Shown here: positions 9,777-18,615 of the stretch, in pieces
How positions within the stretch are numbered: position 1 is the first letter of the stretch
Layout: every line of letters starts with the position of its first letter
Assembly (NCBI RefSeq): GCF_025567625.1
Contig: NZ_JAOQJC010000061.1
Location: 1 to 35,151 of the forward strand
Reading direction: 5' to 3'
Length of the DNA: 35,151 nt
Source of the DNA: Paenibacillus sp. J5C2022
GTDB lineage: Bacteria; Bacillota; Bacilli; Paenibacillales; Paenibacillaceae
The notes under the pieces: model-generated
What the model saw: only the letters and a program-made list of their open reading frames with translations
What the model was told of the DNA's origin: nothing
Databases searched by the model: none
Made by a program: the position numbers and the translations under genes

Positions 9777-11648
9777 ATGCATAACGATTTGACTTCACTG
9801 CTGCTCGTAGTGGGACTGGCCTTTCTGGTGCCAATTTTATTGCAATATTTCAAGCTGCGCGTTATTCCGGTTGTGGTTGCGGAGATCTTTGTGGGGCTCC
9901 TTATTGGCAGCTCTGGCTTCAATCTGATCGAACCGGAGGGCTGGGTGAGCCAGCTTTCGACGCTTGGCCTCATTTTTTTGATGTTTTTGAGCGGACTTGA
10001 GCTGGATGTGTCCCTGTTTAAGCCGAAGAAGCAATCGGCGGTCATTTTGGCCCACTTGCCCAAAGATCATTACATGGACGAGCTCAGCATTCGAAAACCG
10101 CCTAATCCGCTGCTGTTGTCCAGCGTTGTTTTTGTACTGATCGTAGCCGTATCTTTCGGCTGCGCCCAGTTGCTGCAGCAACTGCACTACATAACCGAGC
10201 CGTATTTGTTCACTATTATGATTGCCTCTATTTCACTCGGTGTTGTCGTGCCCGTGTTGAAGGAGAAGAAGCTGCTGGACCATGCTTATGGACAGACCTT
10301 GCTTATGATAACGATTCTGTCCGATCTGATTACGATGATCCTGCTTGGCGTCTATATCAGCCTGCAGTCCGGCAGTACGAATAGCTTATGGCTGCTGGGG
10401 CTGTTCTTTGTTCTTGTGTTTGTCGTGTACCGCTTTGCCTCAAGGTTCATGCGCTCCAAGCTGATCACTGCGATTAGCGGCGGCACGGCTCAGCTGGGAA
10501 CACGCGCTATATTCGCACTTATTCTGATGCTCGTGGTGGCGAGCGAGACGCTGGGAGTGGAGAGCATCCTTGGCGCCTTCCTGGCGGGCGTAATCGTGTC
10601 GCTGCTGCGTCCGTCCCGTGAGCTGGTACATCAGTTGGAATCCTTCGGGTATGGCTTCTTGATCCCGATCTTCTTTATTATGGTGGGTGTAACTCTGAAT
10701 ATTCCTGCACTCATTACAGACTGGAAGATCGTATTGCTGATCCCTCTGCTTAGCGGGCTGATCTTCGTCGCGCGGTATGTGCCTACCTTGCTGCTCGGCT
10801 ATTGGTTCCGGTTCAAATACGCCTCTTCCGGCGGTTTGCTAATGACGAGCACGCTAAGCTTGGTCATAGCGGCGGCATCTGTCGCTTACGATCTTGGCAT
10901 TATCTCGGCTGAGCTGCAAGGCGCCGTCATACTGGTCTGCGTCATCAATTGTCTGCTCTTTCCGGTATTGTTCAATAAACAGGTGCCAAGAGCAGAGGCG
11001 GCCCGAAGGCGCGTATCCTTGATCGGGGCCAATCATATCACGCTGCCGGTATCCCAGGATCTCCTGAAGGATGGGTATGAGATTAAAATCTATAGTGCGG
11101 ACGCCTCGACCGGAGATGAGACATCCAAGCAGGATTACGGGAGATTTCCGCTCATTGCCGTTTCCGATCTGCATGTCGATACCTTGCTGAAGGCCGGCGC
11201 TTTCAATACGGATGTCATTGTGTTCGGATCGATGGATGAGCAGCATAATGCGATCTTGGCGCGTCAAGCCCAATCGTTCGGCCTCGAAAATATGATCGTA
11301 CGCGCAGAGAGTCCGGACTTGATTAAATCCTTGCAGGATGAAGGCTTCAACGTATTCTCGACCTTGTTCGCCTCTCGCATGCTGCTGCAAGGGTTAATTC
11401 AATACCCAAGCGCTGTCATGCTGCTGTCACAGGACGATTCGCTGCAGGAAGTCAGAATGAACAATCCGCATTATGCCAATGCCCAATTGAAGGAGTTGCC
11501 TTTCCTCGGCGACGCGCTCATTCTGCGCATCTATCGCGGCGAGTCCATCATTATCCCGCATGGCGCCACACAATTGCTGCCGAATGACCGTCTGCTCGTC
11601 AGCGGAAGTCCGGAATCGATACAGGCGTTAAAGGCGGAGCTGGAATAG
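9777..11648 (+). CDS. CPA2-family cation/proton antiporter with C-terminal RCK module
   Basis: This 623-residue protein starts at ATG 9777 behind AGGAGG (9766-9771). Residues 1 to about 400 form the 12- to 13-helix monovalent cation:proton antiporter-2 fold, including FLMFLSGLELD, the characteristic family motif, and a second conserved half with ESILGAFLAGVIVSLL. From about 415 a soluble region begins with RRVSLIGANHI, resembling a degenerate RCK_N/Rossmann segment. The last 75 residues resemble the RCK_C (TrkA_C) ligand-binding domain. It probably exchanges K+ or Na+ for protons under control of a ligand bound to the RCK module. Size and architecture resemble Bacillus YjbQ, but the ion is not deducible. 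It is monocistronic, closed by a terminator at 11657. Confidence 0.88.
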   Translation: MHNDLTSLLLVVGLAFLVPILLQYFKLRVIPVVVAEIFVGLLIGSSGFNLIEPEGWVSQLSTLGLIFLMFLSGLELDVSLFKPKKQSAVILAHLPKDHYMDELSIRKPPNPLLLSSVVFVLIVAVSFGCAQLLQQLHYITEPYLFTIMIASISLGVVVPVLKEKKLLDHAYGQTLLMITILSDLITMILLGVYISLQSGSTNSLWLLGLFFVLVFVVYRFASRFMRSKLITAISGGTAQLGTRAIFALILMLVVASETLGVESILGAFLAGVIVSLLRPSRELVHQLESFGYGFLIPIFFIMVGVTLNIPALITDWKIVLLIPLLSGLIFVARYVPTLLLGYWFRFKYASSGGLLMTSTLSLVIAAASVAYDLGIISAELQGAVILVCVINCLLFPVLFNKQVPRAEAARRRVSLIGANHITLPVSQDLLKDGYEIKIYSADASTGDETSKQDYGRFPLIAVSDLHVDTLLKAGAFNTDVIVFGSMDEQHNAILARQAQSFGLENMIVRAESPDLIKSLQDEGFNVFSTLFASRMLLQGLIQYPSAVMLLSQDDSLQEVRMNNPHYANAQLKELPFLGDALILRIYRGESIIIPHGATQLLPNDRLLVSGSPESIQALKAELE

Positions 11649-11656
11649 TAGGATGA

Positions 11657-11687
11657 GAAAAAGCGACTTAGATCAGTCGCTTTTTTC
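11657..11687. terminator. Bidirectional intrinsic terminator
   Basis: AAAAAGCGACT (11658-11668) pairs with AGTCGCTTTTT (11675-11685) around a 6-base loop. The A tract on one side and T tract on the other let it work for the plus-strand antiporter gene and for the minus-strand operon that ends at 11722. Confidence 0.88.
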
Positions 11688-11721
11688 CCACATTAGAATT
11701 TTTAAAAAGCGAGTAGAGCAC

Positions 11722-12546
11722 TTATCCCTCACGCTCATGGAGCCACTGCTCCAGCTTCGTCGCGACACCATCCTCGTCGTTGCTGGCCGTTGTATCCGAA
11801 GCGATGGAAGCGAGCTCGGGTACCGCGTTATGCATAGCGACAGAATGTCCGCAATAACGGAACATCGCCAAGTCGTTATAATCATCTCCGAACGCGCCGA
11901 TCTCCCCGCCGGACAAACCAAGCCGCAGCGCAATTCCTTCTACACCCGACGCTTTGCTTGCCGCTCTTGGAGCCATTTCCACGCATGGCGCGCTGGACAG
12001 CCTGTAAATGTTTAGCTCATTCTGGAACTTTTCGGACAAATCCTCTACATCATAGGCCCGCGGCAGAAGCATCTTCGACGGCTGCAGTTCTCGAATGCAC
12101 TGTTCCGATAAAATAATCGGTTCCAGCTGATCGGAGGGCCCTAGAAAGCAGGCTTTTTCTTCCTCACTGAGCGGACGATTGGCATGCCATCGGTCGGCCA
12201 CCTCCCATATACAAATACCGTCCGCGTGACGGTTCAGCACATGCTGATGGAGCCGATGCGCCGTATCGTTGGGGATGGGTTGTTCTACTCGCCAGTCCCC
12301 TTCGCTATTAACCACAACGGCTCCGTTGTTAAAAATGAAATAGTCCGCTACCGCCAATTGCGGAAACAACGGAAGCACTAGCCGCGGCGGTCTTCCTGTC
12401 GCGATAATAATGATGCCTCCGCTGTCGCTATATCGTCGCAGCGCTCGCTCCGTTCGAGCAGACATCGTGCCGTCCGAGCGCAGAAGCGTCCCGTCCATAT
12501 CAAAGGCCGCCGCCCTGGGAGTCCCCCTCGCTGCATGAATCGTCAT
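11722..12546 (-). CDS. HAD-superfamily Cof-type phosphatase
   Basis: This is a 274-residue HAD hydrolase of the Cof/IIB type, the group that dephosphorylates sugar phosphates and similar small molecules. Motif I is FDMDGTLL with Asp16 and Asp18, motif II lies at IIIATGRP, and motif IV is GDDYND with Asp221/Asp222. The Cof cap domain lies between motifs II and III. The start is taken as ATG 12546: GGGAGG lies 7 bases upstream, while an in-frame ATG at 12552 is only one base from it. It is the last gene of the minus-strand operon and overlaps the end of the preceding phosphatase gene by 47 bases, so translation is probably coupled. A role in removing phosphate from the imported substrate or its product is inference from context. 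Confidence 0.88.
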   Translation of the reverse strand: MTIHAARGTPRAAAFDMDGTLLRSDGTMSARTERALRRYSDSGGIIIIATGRPPRLVLPLFPQLAVADYFIFNNGAVVVNSEGDWRVEQPIPNDTAHRLHQHVLNRHADGICIWEVADRWHANRPLSEEEKACFLGPSDQLEPIILSEQCIRELQPSKMLLPRAYDVEDLSEKFQNELNIYRLSSAPCVEMAPRAASKASGVEGIALRLGLSGGEIGAFGDDYNDLAMFRYCGHSVAMHNAVPELASIASDTTASNDEDGVATKLEQWLHEREG

Positions 12547-13681
12547 CCTCATTCCTCCCTATGATCTCCCAGTTGGACGTAAAATCGATTTGCAGCATGC
12601 GCTGCGAGCCGGCGTCCCTCTCTAACAGCCCCGCAAGCGGCTTCTCTCCCACATACGCTACGGCAGATAGCTGAGCACGACTCTCCTTGAGCTGCACACG
12701 GTGCAGCCACTCCACAAGCGGATGTTCTCTTCGCGTCAAGTCGCGCCAATCATGCAGTTGCAAGTTAGCATCGCAGTCGCATAATACTTTGCCTAGCTGG
12801 GCTTCCGCCAGCTTCCGGACAGCCAGCACTTCAGTTACTACCTCTGCAGATTCCTCTTGCTCGGTCAAATCAACAATTCGCCCTTCCGATACCATCCCTT
12901 CCTTATTCGCACCATCAAATGTCAGCGTCACTTCACCGATACTGCCACCATGGGAACCAGGCTGCAGGATAAGCGTCTTGCCCTCCCGCCGAACGAAGCG
13001 GTCGTGCTGGTGGCCCGTCAGGAGCACATCAATCCCTTTCACCTCACGCGCGATTCGGAGGGCGGCGTTCTCAGGTTCTAGCACGTCTCCCTGTTCCACT
13101 CCCCCGTGGCAGCATACGACGATTGCATCGACGCAGGGACGGAGCTTGTCTGCGATTGCCTGGACTGCATCCACCTCGTCATGCCATTGCCAGCCTTCTA
13201 GCCGATTCGGATATTGCCATGACGGCACTTGCGTGGTAACGCCGATGAATGCGATCCGCCTTGTTCCGGATACGCCGATATGATAACCTTCCGCCAGCCC
13301 TATTCCTGAGCGATGACGCACATTCGCCGCTAACCACATACAAGAGGAGGACGCAATAATCGCTCTTAAATAAGGCAGACCGTAATCGAAGTCATGATTG
13401 CCCGGAATCGCTATATCCACTCCGCTTGCCCGAAGAAGATCCCCGATCATCTTCGCTCCGCGTTCTCCCTCATGCATGGCAATATAGCTTGCAAGCGGAG
13501 TGCCTTGCAGCAAGTCGCCATTGTCGATCATCCATACATGCTTCCGCACTTTCCTGATGTTCGCGGCATATTGAGCTGCGCAAGCGAGCGACCCGCCCGA
13601 CTGCCCGTCAGCGCGTGCCCAATGCCCATGCGCATCACTGGTATACAGCAAAGTAATGGTATCTTCATCGTTATGGCGCAT
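12500..13681 (-). CDS. Calcineurin-type metallophosphatase (5'-nucleotidase/cyclic phosphodiesterase family), C-terminal domain shortened
   Basis: This is a 393-residue predicted cytoplasmic enzyme. All metal-binding motifs are present: Asp16 and His18 in SDAHGH, Asp56 in NGDLLQG, Asn95/His96 in GNHDFD, then CCHGG and TGHQHD. The family normally continues with a substrate-binding 5_nucleotid_C domain of about 150-200 residues. Here only about 110 residues remain, and the usual conserved NGG(x)R-type loop is not visible; the end is a Glu/Asp/Ser/Gly tail. The start is ATG 13681, which overlaps the antiterminator gene by 11 bases; longer in-frame starts lie within that gene. No signal peptide is seen, unlike exported nucleotidases. 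Likely substrates are phosphomonoesters or diesters brought in by the operon's transporters, which is inference. Confidence 0.85.
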   Translation of the reverse strand: MRHNDEDTITLLYTSDAHGHWARADGQSGGSLACAAQYAANIRKVRKHVWMIDNGDLLQGTPLASYIAMHEGERGAKMIGDLLRASGVDIAIPGNHDFDYGLPYLRAIIASSSCMWLAANVRHRSGIGLAEGYHIGVSGTRRIAFIGVTTQVPSWQYPNRLEGWQWHDEVDAVQAIADKLRPCVDAIVVCCHGGVEQGDVLEPENAALRIAREVKGIDVLLTGHQHDRFVRREGKTLILQPGSHGGSIGEVTLTFDGANKEGMVSEGRIVDLTEQEESAEVVTEVLAVRKLAEAQLGKVLCDCDANLQLHDWRDLTRREHPLVEWLHRVQLKESRAQLSAVAYVGEKPLAGLLERDAGSQRMLQIDFTSNWEIIGRNEDDDSCSEGDSQGGGL

Positions 13682-14267
13682 GCTGTTCCCGCTCCAGCAT
13701 CTTCCATTCAATCGACCATAGCTCCGACTGACTGGTCGATACTGCGCAAGCGCCAGCTTCATACAGCTTCCCGACTTCCTCAGGCAAGGTAATCAGTCCG
13801 CTTGCAATGATAGGCACATCGTATTGCTCGGACAACTCACGAACGTTCTTGGGCAAGTTGCCCGGGGCGATGTTGATCGCGTCTGGCTGCAGCTCGTTAA
13901 TCACTTTGCCGCTCAGCTCCAGCGAATGGCTGTCCAGCAGGAACATCGTCAATATGCCGAATACGCCGAGTCTCTTCGCTTCCTTGACAATATGCGCCTT
14001 GTTGCTCACAATACCGCATACGGCGACCTCGTTGAGAAGGAACTGAACAGCTTCCTTATCCTGTGACAATCCGCGGATCATGTCGAAATAGACGAACAAG
14101 CGCATGCCGCTTTTTTCCGCTTGCTTGCTGTACGCCCTTAACTCGTTCAACGTTGAACGAACCAGGAACACATTCCGTACGCCTGTACGCTCCGCTCTGG
14201 CCATATCCAGCTCTGTCTTGACTGCCGCAATAACCGAGAACGGACTAAGCAGATGATGTAATTTCAT
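13671..14267 (-). CDS. GlpP-family glycerol-3-phosphate-responsive antiterminator
   Basis: This 198-residue protein matches the G3P_antiterm family (Bacillus GlpP) along its length. Recognisable conserved stretches are VYFDMIRGL, the FLLDSHSLELS segment, DAINIAPG, PIIASGLI, and the end motif AGACAVSTSQSELW. The family is a TIM-barrel-like RNA-binding protein that, with glycerol 3-phosphate, prevents termination in mRNA leaders. The start ATG 14267 shares one base with the stop of the MFS gene (TAATG), with AGGAG just upstream, so the two are translationally coupled. In Bacillus, glpP sits with glpFKD; here it is inside an ABC/MFS transport operon whose own leader (18616-18673) carries an intrinsic terminator, the natural candidate target. 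Confidence 0.88.
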   Translation of the reverse strand: MKLHHLLSPFSVIAAVKTELDMARAERTGVRNVFLVRSTLNELRAYSKQAEKSGMRLFVYFDMIRGLSQDKEAVQFLLNEVAVCGIVSNKAHIVKEAKRLGVFGILTMFLLDSHSLELSGKVINELQPDAINIAPGNLPKNVRELSEQYDVPIIASGLITLPEEVGKLYEAGACAVSTSQSELWSIEWKMLEREQHAP

Positions 14268-15496
14268 TAGCTCACTCTCCTGTCGATAGGTCGAAAAGGA
14301 ATACGCAGCACCCCAAACAATACTGCGGTAAAGGCAAGAAACAATCCCGTCACCACCATGATGGCATGGCTGAACGAGGCGGATTGCTGCAGCGCGCCGA
14401 TTAGCCAGGTGGAGCAAGCCCCGCCCGCAAAGCCGCAAGCAAAAAACAACCCCATGCGTGAAGCGGCGAGCTCCCCCCAATAGCTTACAGCCAGCGCTGT
14501 CAATGTCGGAAAGATCATCGCAATCGCCATTAGAAACGCTGCGTATCCGAGAGCGCCGGGCAAGCCCGGAACCAAGCTGGCCCCCAATAGGCTCAGGGCA
14601 GCCAGCGCCGCGCATCGAATAAGAGTGCCGCTGTAACCCCAGCGCCTAACACTTCGGCTGACGCCAAGCCGCATGACCGTAAAGCCGCCAAACGCCACTG
14701 AGAACAACAGCGTAGCTATACCAGGCTCAATGTGATAGTGCTGAATCAGCAAGGGGCGGTACCAGACGGTAAGGCCGACCTCTGCTCCGACATAGCAAAA
14801 GTACAGCAGGCCAAAGCCCAGAAGCGGGACAATGGATCCTCGGCTGAATAGACGTTGCGGTTTCGCCGCTTCGACCAAACGCTTCTCCTTGGACGCACCA
14901 TCCCCGCTTGGCCAGATTGGCCTTATCCCCGCATAAGCGAGCAGCGCGCCGAATACAGCAAAGGCGAATAGAATGAGCGGCCACGCCGCCGCGGCCTCGG
15001 CAGTCGACTTTCCGCCGCTTACGATCAGCTCCAGTACAAGCGGTCCAATCATAAAACCGCAGCCCATCATAAAGTGCAGCCGTCCCAGTAATTGTCCCGC
15101 CCGCTCCGGTGAAGCAAGTGGAAGGACCACATTGCAAATCATGCCAACGATTCCGTTGGCGTAGCCAGCCATCAGGAACAAACCGCACCATACCGCCGCG
15201 GAAGAAGCGGACAGCAGCGCCATGAGGGCCATGCTTGCCGTAAAAATCACTTGATGTCTACTAAAGGCTTTCTGCCATCCCCATAATGCCGTTACGCGAC
15301 CGGCAAGCACATTGGCCCCCAGCAATCCAGCGGAGCTGAACGCAAAGATGAGTCCGCTAGTTTGCGCATCAAACTGGTATTCGTTCAGGAAGAAGTCCGG
15401 CAAAAAACCTTTCATGGACTCCATCATCCCGGTTACCAGCATCGACAAGCCTGTTAGAAGAGGCAGCGCCCAACCGATCGCAGCTGGACGCTTCAC
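14267..15496 (-). CDS. MFS transporter of unknown substrate
   Basis: This 409-residue protein with 12 hydrophobic helices in two six-helix halves is a major facilitator family member. The helix-2/3 loop has a degenerate signature (LAGRVTALWGWQKAF). It is shorter than the OPA-type GlpT/UhpT family (about 450 residues) and I see no reason to call it GlpT. The start is GTG 15496, with GAGGTGG upstream, and only 3 bases separate it from the stop of the binding-protein gene. Having both an ABC importer and an MFS carrier in one operon suggests either two related substrates or export of a by-product. Confidence 0.85.
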   Translation of the reverse strand: MKRPAAIGWALPLLTGLSMLVTGMMESMKGFLPDFFLNEYQFDAQTSGLIFAFSSAGLLGANVLAGRVTALWGWQKAFSRHQVIFTASMALMALLSASSAAVWCGLFLMAGYANGIVGMICNVVLPLASPERAGQLLGRLHFMMGCGFMIGPLVLELIVSGGKSTAEAAAAWPLILFAFAVFGALLAYAGIRPIWPSGDGASKEKRLVEAAKPQRLFSRGSIVPLLGFGLLYFCYVGAEVGLTVWYRPLLIQHYHIEPGIATLLFSVAFGGFTVMRLGVSRSVRRWGYSGTLIRCAALAALSLLGASLVPGLPGALGYAAFLMAIAMIFPTLTALAVSYWGELAASRMGLFFACGFAGGACSTWLIGALQQSASFSHAIMVVTGLFLAFTAVLFGVLRIPFRPIDRRVS

Positions 15497-15499
15497 CTG

Positions 15500-16861
15500 T
15501 TACCACCTCAATATCTTTTCGATTTCCACGGCAGCCTTGTCCAGCGCTTCATCACCGGTCATATCGCCGGAGAATGAGCCTTGAATGTGATCAAGCAGCG
15601 TCCGAGTCGCACGCGTTCCCGCATCGCCCGGCCAGTTGAACCACGGTACAATATCTTGCGCTTGCTTGTAAGTAGCGGCCGCCATGGGGTTTTCCTTCAA
15701 GTAATCGGCCATCAGCTCATTGCGGGCGCTGTCTCGTACCGTCATGTAACCCATCTTTTGCGCCAGTAGGGCAGAGCCTTCAGGTGAAGTCGCGAATTTC
15801 ACGAAGTCCCACGCCGCCGCTTCCTTCTCCTCATTGCTTTGGAATACGTACAAGCCTGCTCCACCAGCCGGCAAGCGGCGAGACGTTTCATTGCCCTCCC
15901 AAGTCGGAAGCAGCATAATGCCCAGCTTGAAGGAGGAATTTTTCGCCAGATTCGCGAGATTGCCCGTTGTAGCCACCAGCATGGACAGGTTGCCGCTCTG
16001 GAAAGCTTCAGCCGCTTGCGTACCGTTCATCATCGGAATCGACTTGTCCTCATTCCTCATCTCCAACCAGTAGCGAAGCACTTCTTTGCCGGCCTCGTCA
16101 TTGAACTGCACATCCTTATCCTTTACGGACGCATAGCTTCCGCCCTTCGTTTCAAGCAGCGTCTGGAACATCCACGTATCAAAGTCCATCTGGAAGTAGA
16201 CTCCGCCGCGGTCCGGCGCCGCATCGGCAAGCTGCTTTGCCCAGCCTCTTACTTGCTCCCAGCTCTCAGGCTGCTCCACTACCGGAATACCCGCTTGCTC
16301 AAAGTGATCCAGATTGACATAAATCAATGGCGTGCTGACAAGAAAAGGAAGTGATTGCTGCTTGCCCTCTGCATCTTGTCCCAGCTTTAGCATCTGAGCC
16401 GTATAGTCTTCGGTTGAATAAGCTTCCTTATCGATAAACGTGTGCATCGGACGAATGGGCATCCGTGTAGACATGAATTCCCCGTTCGCGTAGCTGCCAA
16501 TCGCCACCTCCGGCAGCTGCTTGGACACCGCAAGCGTTTGAAGCTTCTCCAGAAGTCCGTCATAGAAGCCCTGCGCCTGCTCAGCCGTCACAACAACCTT
16601 GCTCTGCGAAGCGTTGTAACGGTCGACCAGCTCTTGAATTGCCTCGCCCTGAGCTCCGCCAAACACGTGCATAAATTTGATCTCTATCGCTTTTTCTACC
16701 TTATCCGTCTCATTGCCTTTATTAGAAGCGGCTTCCGTCTCAGCCGGCGAAGCCGATGGATCGGAGTTGCTTCCGGAGCCGGCGTTCCCTTGTCCGCAGC
16801 CGACCAGCAGCATAAATAACGCGATTACCAACATCATATTTAAACCCGACCGATTCTTCAT
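15500..16861 (-). CDS. UgpB-like ABC transporter substrate-binding lipoprotein
   Basis: This 453-residue protein has a lipoprotein signal peptide ending LVGC (Cys22), followed by a Gly/Ser/Asn/Glu linker to about residue 55. The rest is a family 1 extracellular solute-binding protein. Resemblance to UgpB (sn-glycerol-3-phosphate binding) appears in several places: FYDGLLEKLQTLA, VSTPLIYVN, TTGNLANL, GGAGLYVF and the MGYMTVR block. ATG 16861 has AGGAGG 7 bases upstream. It captures the substrate outside the membrane and delivers it to the two permeases encoded upstream. The glycerol phosphate specificity is an inference from this likeness plus the GlpP gene two places downstream. Confidence 0.87.
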   Translation of the reverse strand: MKNRSGLNMMLVIALFMLLVGCGQGNAGSGSNSDPSASPAETEAASNKGNETDKVEKAIEIKFMHVFGGAQGEAIQELVDRYNASQSKVVVTAEQAQGFYDGLLEKLQTLAVSKQLPEVAIGSYANGEFMSTRMPIRPMHTFIDKEAYSTEDYTAQMLKLGQDAEGKQQSLPFLVSTPLIYVNLDHFEQAGIPVVEQPESWEQVRGWAKQLADAAPDRGGVYFQMDFDTWMFQTLLETKGGSYASVKDKDVQFNDEAGKEVLRYWLEMRNEDKSIPMMNGTQAAEAFQSGNLSMLVATTGNLANLAKNSSFKLGIMLLPTWEGNETSRRLPAGGAGLYVFQSNEEKEAAAWDFVKFATSPEGSALLAQKMGYMTVRDSARNELMADYLKENPMAAATYKQAQDIVPWFNWPGDAGTRATRTLLDHIQGSFSGDMTGDEALDKAAVEIEKILRW

Positions 16862-16880
16862 TTCGATTCCTCCTGAATGG

Positions 16881-17696
16881 TTATTTAATTCCGCTATGCA
16901 ATGAACTTTCCGTAAAATACCGCTGCGCCAGCACGTAGATCCCGATAACAGGCAAGACAGACAAAGTGGCAGCCGCCATAGTAGGCACCCATTCGATGTA
17001 GCTGTCGTTGCGGAATTGGACGATAGCCACCGGCAGTGTCATCTTCATTCCATCGCTCAAAATGAGAAACGGCCAATAATAATCGTTCCAGTTGTTAACA
17101 AATTGAATGAGGCCGACGCCGAACAGAGTAGGCACTGAGGCCCTTAAATAAATGTGATACAAGGTCTGGACGGAGTGACAGCCGTCCACTCTGGATGCTT
17201 CTTCCAACTCCCTTGGAATAGCCATGAAAAATTGGCGGAGCACAAAAATGGCGTACGCGCTTGCGATGTGCGGTATGATCACCCCCTTATAGGAATTCAC
17301 CCAATCAAACGAGTTGACGACCAGATAGACCGGCAGCATAATCGCCTGCGGCGGAATCATCATCGTACACAGGACGAAGAAGAATAGAGTCTCGCGTCCT
17401 CGGAACTGGTACCTGGCGAAGGCATACGCGGCCAATATGCCGAGCAGCAGCTGACCTGCGGTTAGTACGCTCGTCAGCAGCACGCTGTTCATAAACCAGC
17501 GGGCTGCTGGCGCCTGCCGGAACACTTGCAAGTAACCTTCCAAGCTGACGCTCGTCGGTATAAGAAAGGCGATGCGCCGGAACGGATCTGAGCTCGGGGA
17601 CAAGGACACCGTCAACATCCAGATGAAAGGCACCAGTACCACAAGTACAGACAATAGAAGAAATAGATGCAACAACAGATGATTGCGCAGCTTCAA
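16881..17696 (-). CDS. ABC carbohydrate-type permease, UgpE-like (CUT1)
   Basis: This 271-residue inner-membrane permease has six hydrophobic segments and a cytoplasmic EAA loop (EEASRVDGCHSVQTLY) that contacts the ATPase. It matches the second CUT1 permease class (UgpE/MalG). The start is TTG 17696 with a G-rich ribosome site upstream, 15 bases after the stop of the partner permease and 19 bases before the binding-protein gene. No ATPase gene is in the operon or the window, so a shared MsmX/UgpC-type ATPase encoded elsewhere is expected, as is common in Bacillales. Confidence 0.9.
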   Translation of the reverse strand: MKLRNHLLLHLFLLLSVLVVLVPFIWMLTVSLSPSSDPFRRIAFLIPTSVSLEGYLQVFRQAPAARWFMNSVLLTSVLTAGQLLLGILAAYAFARYQFRGRETLFFFVLCTMMIPPQAIMLPVYLVVNSFDWVNSYKGVIIPHIASAYAIFVLRQFFMAIPRELEEASRVDGCHSVQTLYHIYLRASVPTLFGVGLIQFVNNWNDYYWPFLILSDGMKMTLPVAIVQFRNDSYIEWVPTMAAATLSVLPVIGIYVLAQRYFTESSLHSGIK

Positions 17697-17711
17697 GTTG
17701 CCAGTCCCCCC

Positions 17712-18581
17712 CTACACCCATTGCGTACGCTTCTGCATCCAGCGCACCTGAATTACGGTCAAGCCCAGCACAACAATGAACAATAGCGTCGCCGCCGCGC
17801 TGGCCGTACCTGTGTTGAAAAACTGGAATGCCTCTTGCCAGATGAAGAAAGCCCAGACGTTCGTCGAATTGTTGGGACCGCCGAGCGTCATAATTTGCAC
17901 CGTGGCGAACACTTGCAAGGAGTGAAGCAGCGTGATCGTCCAGACAAACATATGAACGGGCATCAGCATCGGGAACGTCATATGACGGAAGGATTGCCAG
18001 CCGCTTGCGCCGTCAATGGCCGCCGCTTCCTTCACCTCGTTGTCCAATTGCTTCAATCCGGAAATGTACAGGATGACGTTGTAGCCAAAGGACATCCATA
18101 CGCCTACAATAGCCAGCGCGTAAATCGCCAGCTGTGTATCCTGAAGCCAAGCGCGCTTGGCTGCGCCGAAGAGAGCAAGCCATTCGTTGATCAATCCGTT
18201 CTGCGGCGAGAACATGAGCGAGAATACGAGACCTGCCACCGAGACGCTGACGACTACCGGAACAAAAAACAATACCCGGTACACGGAACGGAGCTTGCCT
18301 GCTCGCTCGACGGCAAGCGCGTAAACTAATCCCAGCGCAACGGACAGAGGCACCGTTAACGCCATGTACAGGAGCGTATTGCCGATCACCTTCCAGAATA
18401 GCGGCTTGTCAAGGATCTCCTTGTAATTGCTCCAGCCGACAAATTGTTTTTTGTCCAGCAGCAGATCCCACTCCATAAAGCTGATATAGAGGGAGAAGAA
18501 AAACGGAAAAACAAAAAAGATCGCGTAAAGCACCAGGACGGGTGATAAATACAAATAGGGCTGCCATGGAAATCGTCTCAA
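17712..18581 (-). CDS. ABC carbohydrate-type permease, UgpA-like (CUT1)
   Basis: This 289-residue permease has about six transmembrane segments, the first at YLSPVLVLYAIFFVFPFFF. It has the EAA loop EAAAIDGASGWQSFRHMTFP, typical of UgpA/MalF-type subunits. It is the first gene of the minus-strand operon. I set the start at TTG 18581, with AGAGGAGG 7 bases upstream; an in-frame GTG at 18638 lies inside the leader terminator and is unlikely. It forms the translocation channel with the product of 16881-17696. Confidence 0.88.
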   Translation of the reverse strand: MRRFPWQPYLYLSPVLVLYAIFFVFPFFFSLYISFMEWDLLLDKKQFVGWSNYKEILDKPLFWKVIGNTLLYMALTVPLSVALGLVYALAVERAGKLRSVYRVLFFVPVVVSVSVAGLVFSLMFSPQNGLINEWLALFGAAKRAWLQDTQLAIYALAIVGVWMSFGYNVILYISGLKQLDNEVKEAAAIDGASGWQSFRHMTFPMLMPVHMFVWTITLLHSLQVFATVQIMTLGGPNNSTNVWAFFIWQEAFQFFNTGTASAAATLLFIVVLGLTVIQVRWMQKRTQWV

Positions 18582-18615
18582 TCTTGCGCCTCCTCTAAGC
18601 TGAAATGAACGCAAC

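Noticed and set aside
12687..13283. Long open frame on the plus strand opposite the phosphatase
   Set aside because: It is Ser/Thr-rich without motifs or a ribosome site, and is a shadow of the minus-strand gene.
14727..15191. Alternative frame inside the MFS gene
   Set aside because: Arg/Cys/Gly-rich composition typical of a GC-rich shadow frame; the MFS frame has all membrane helices.
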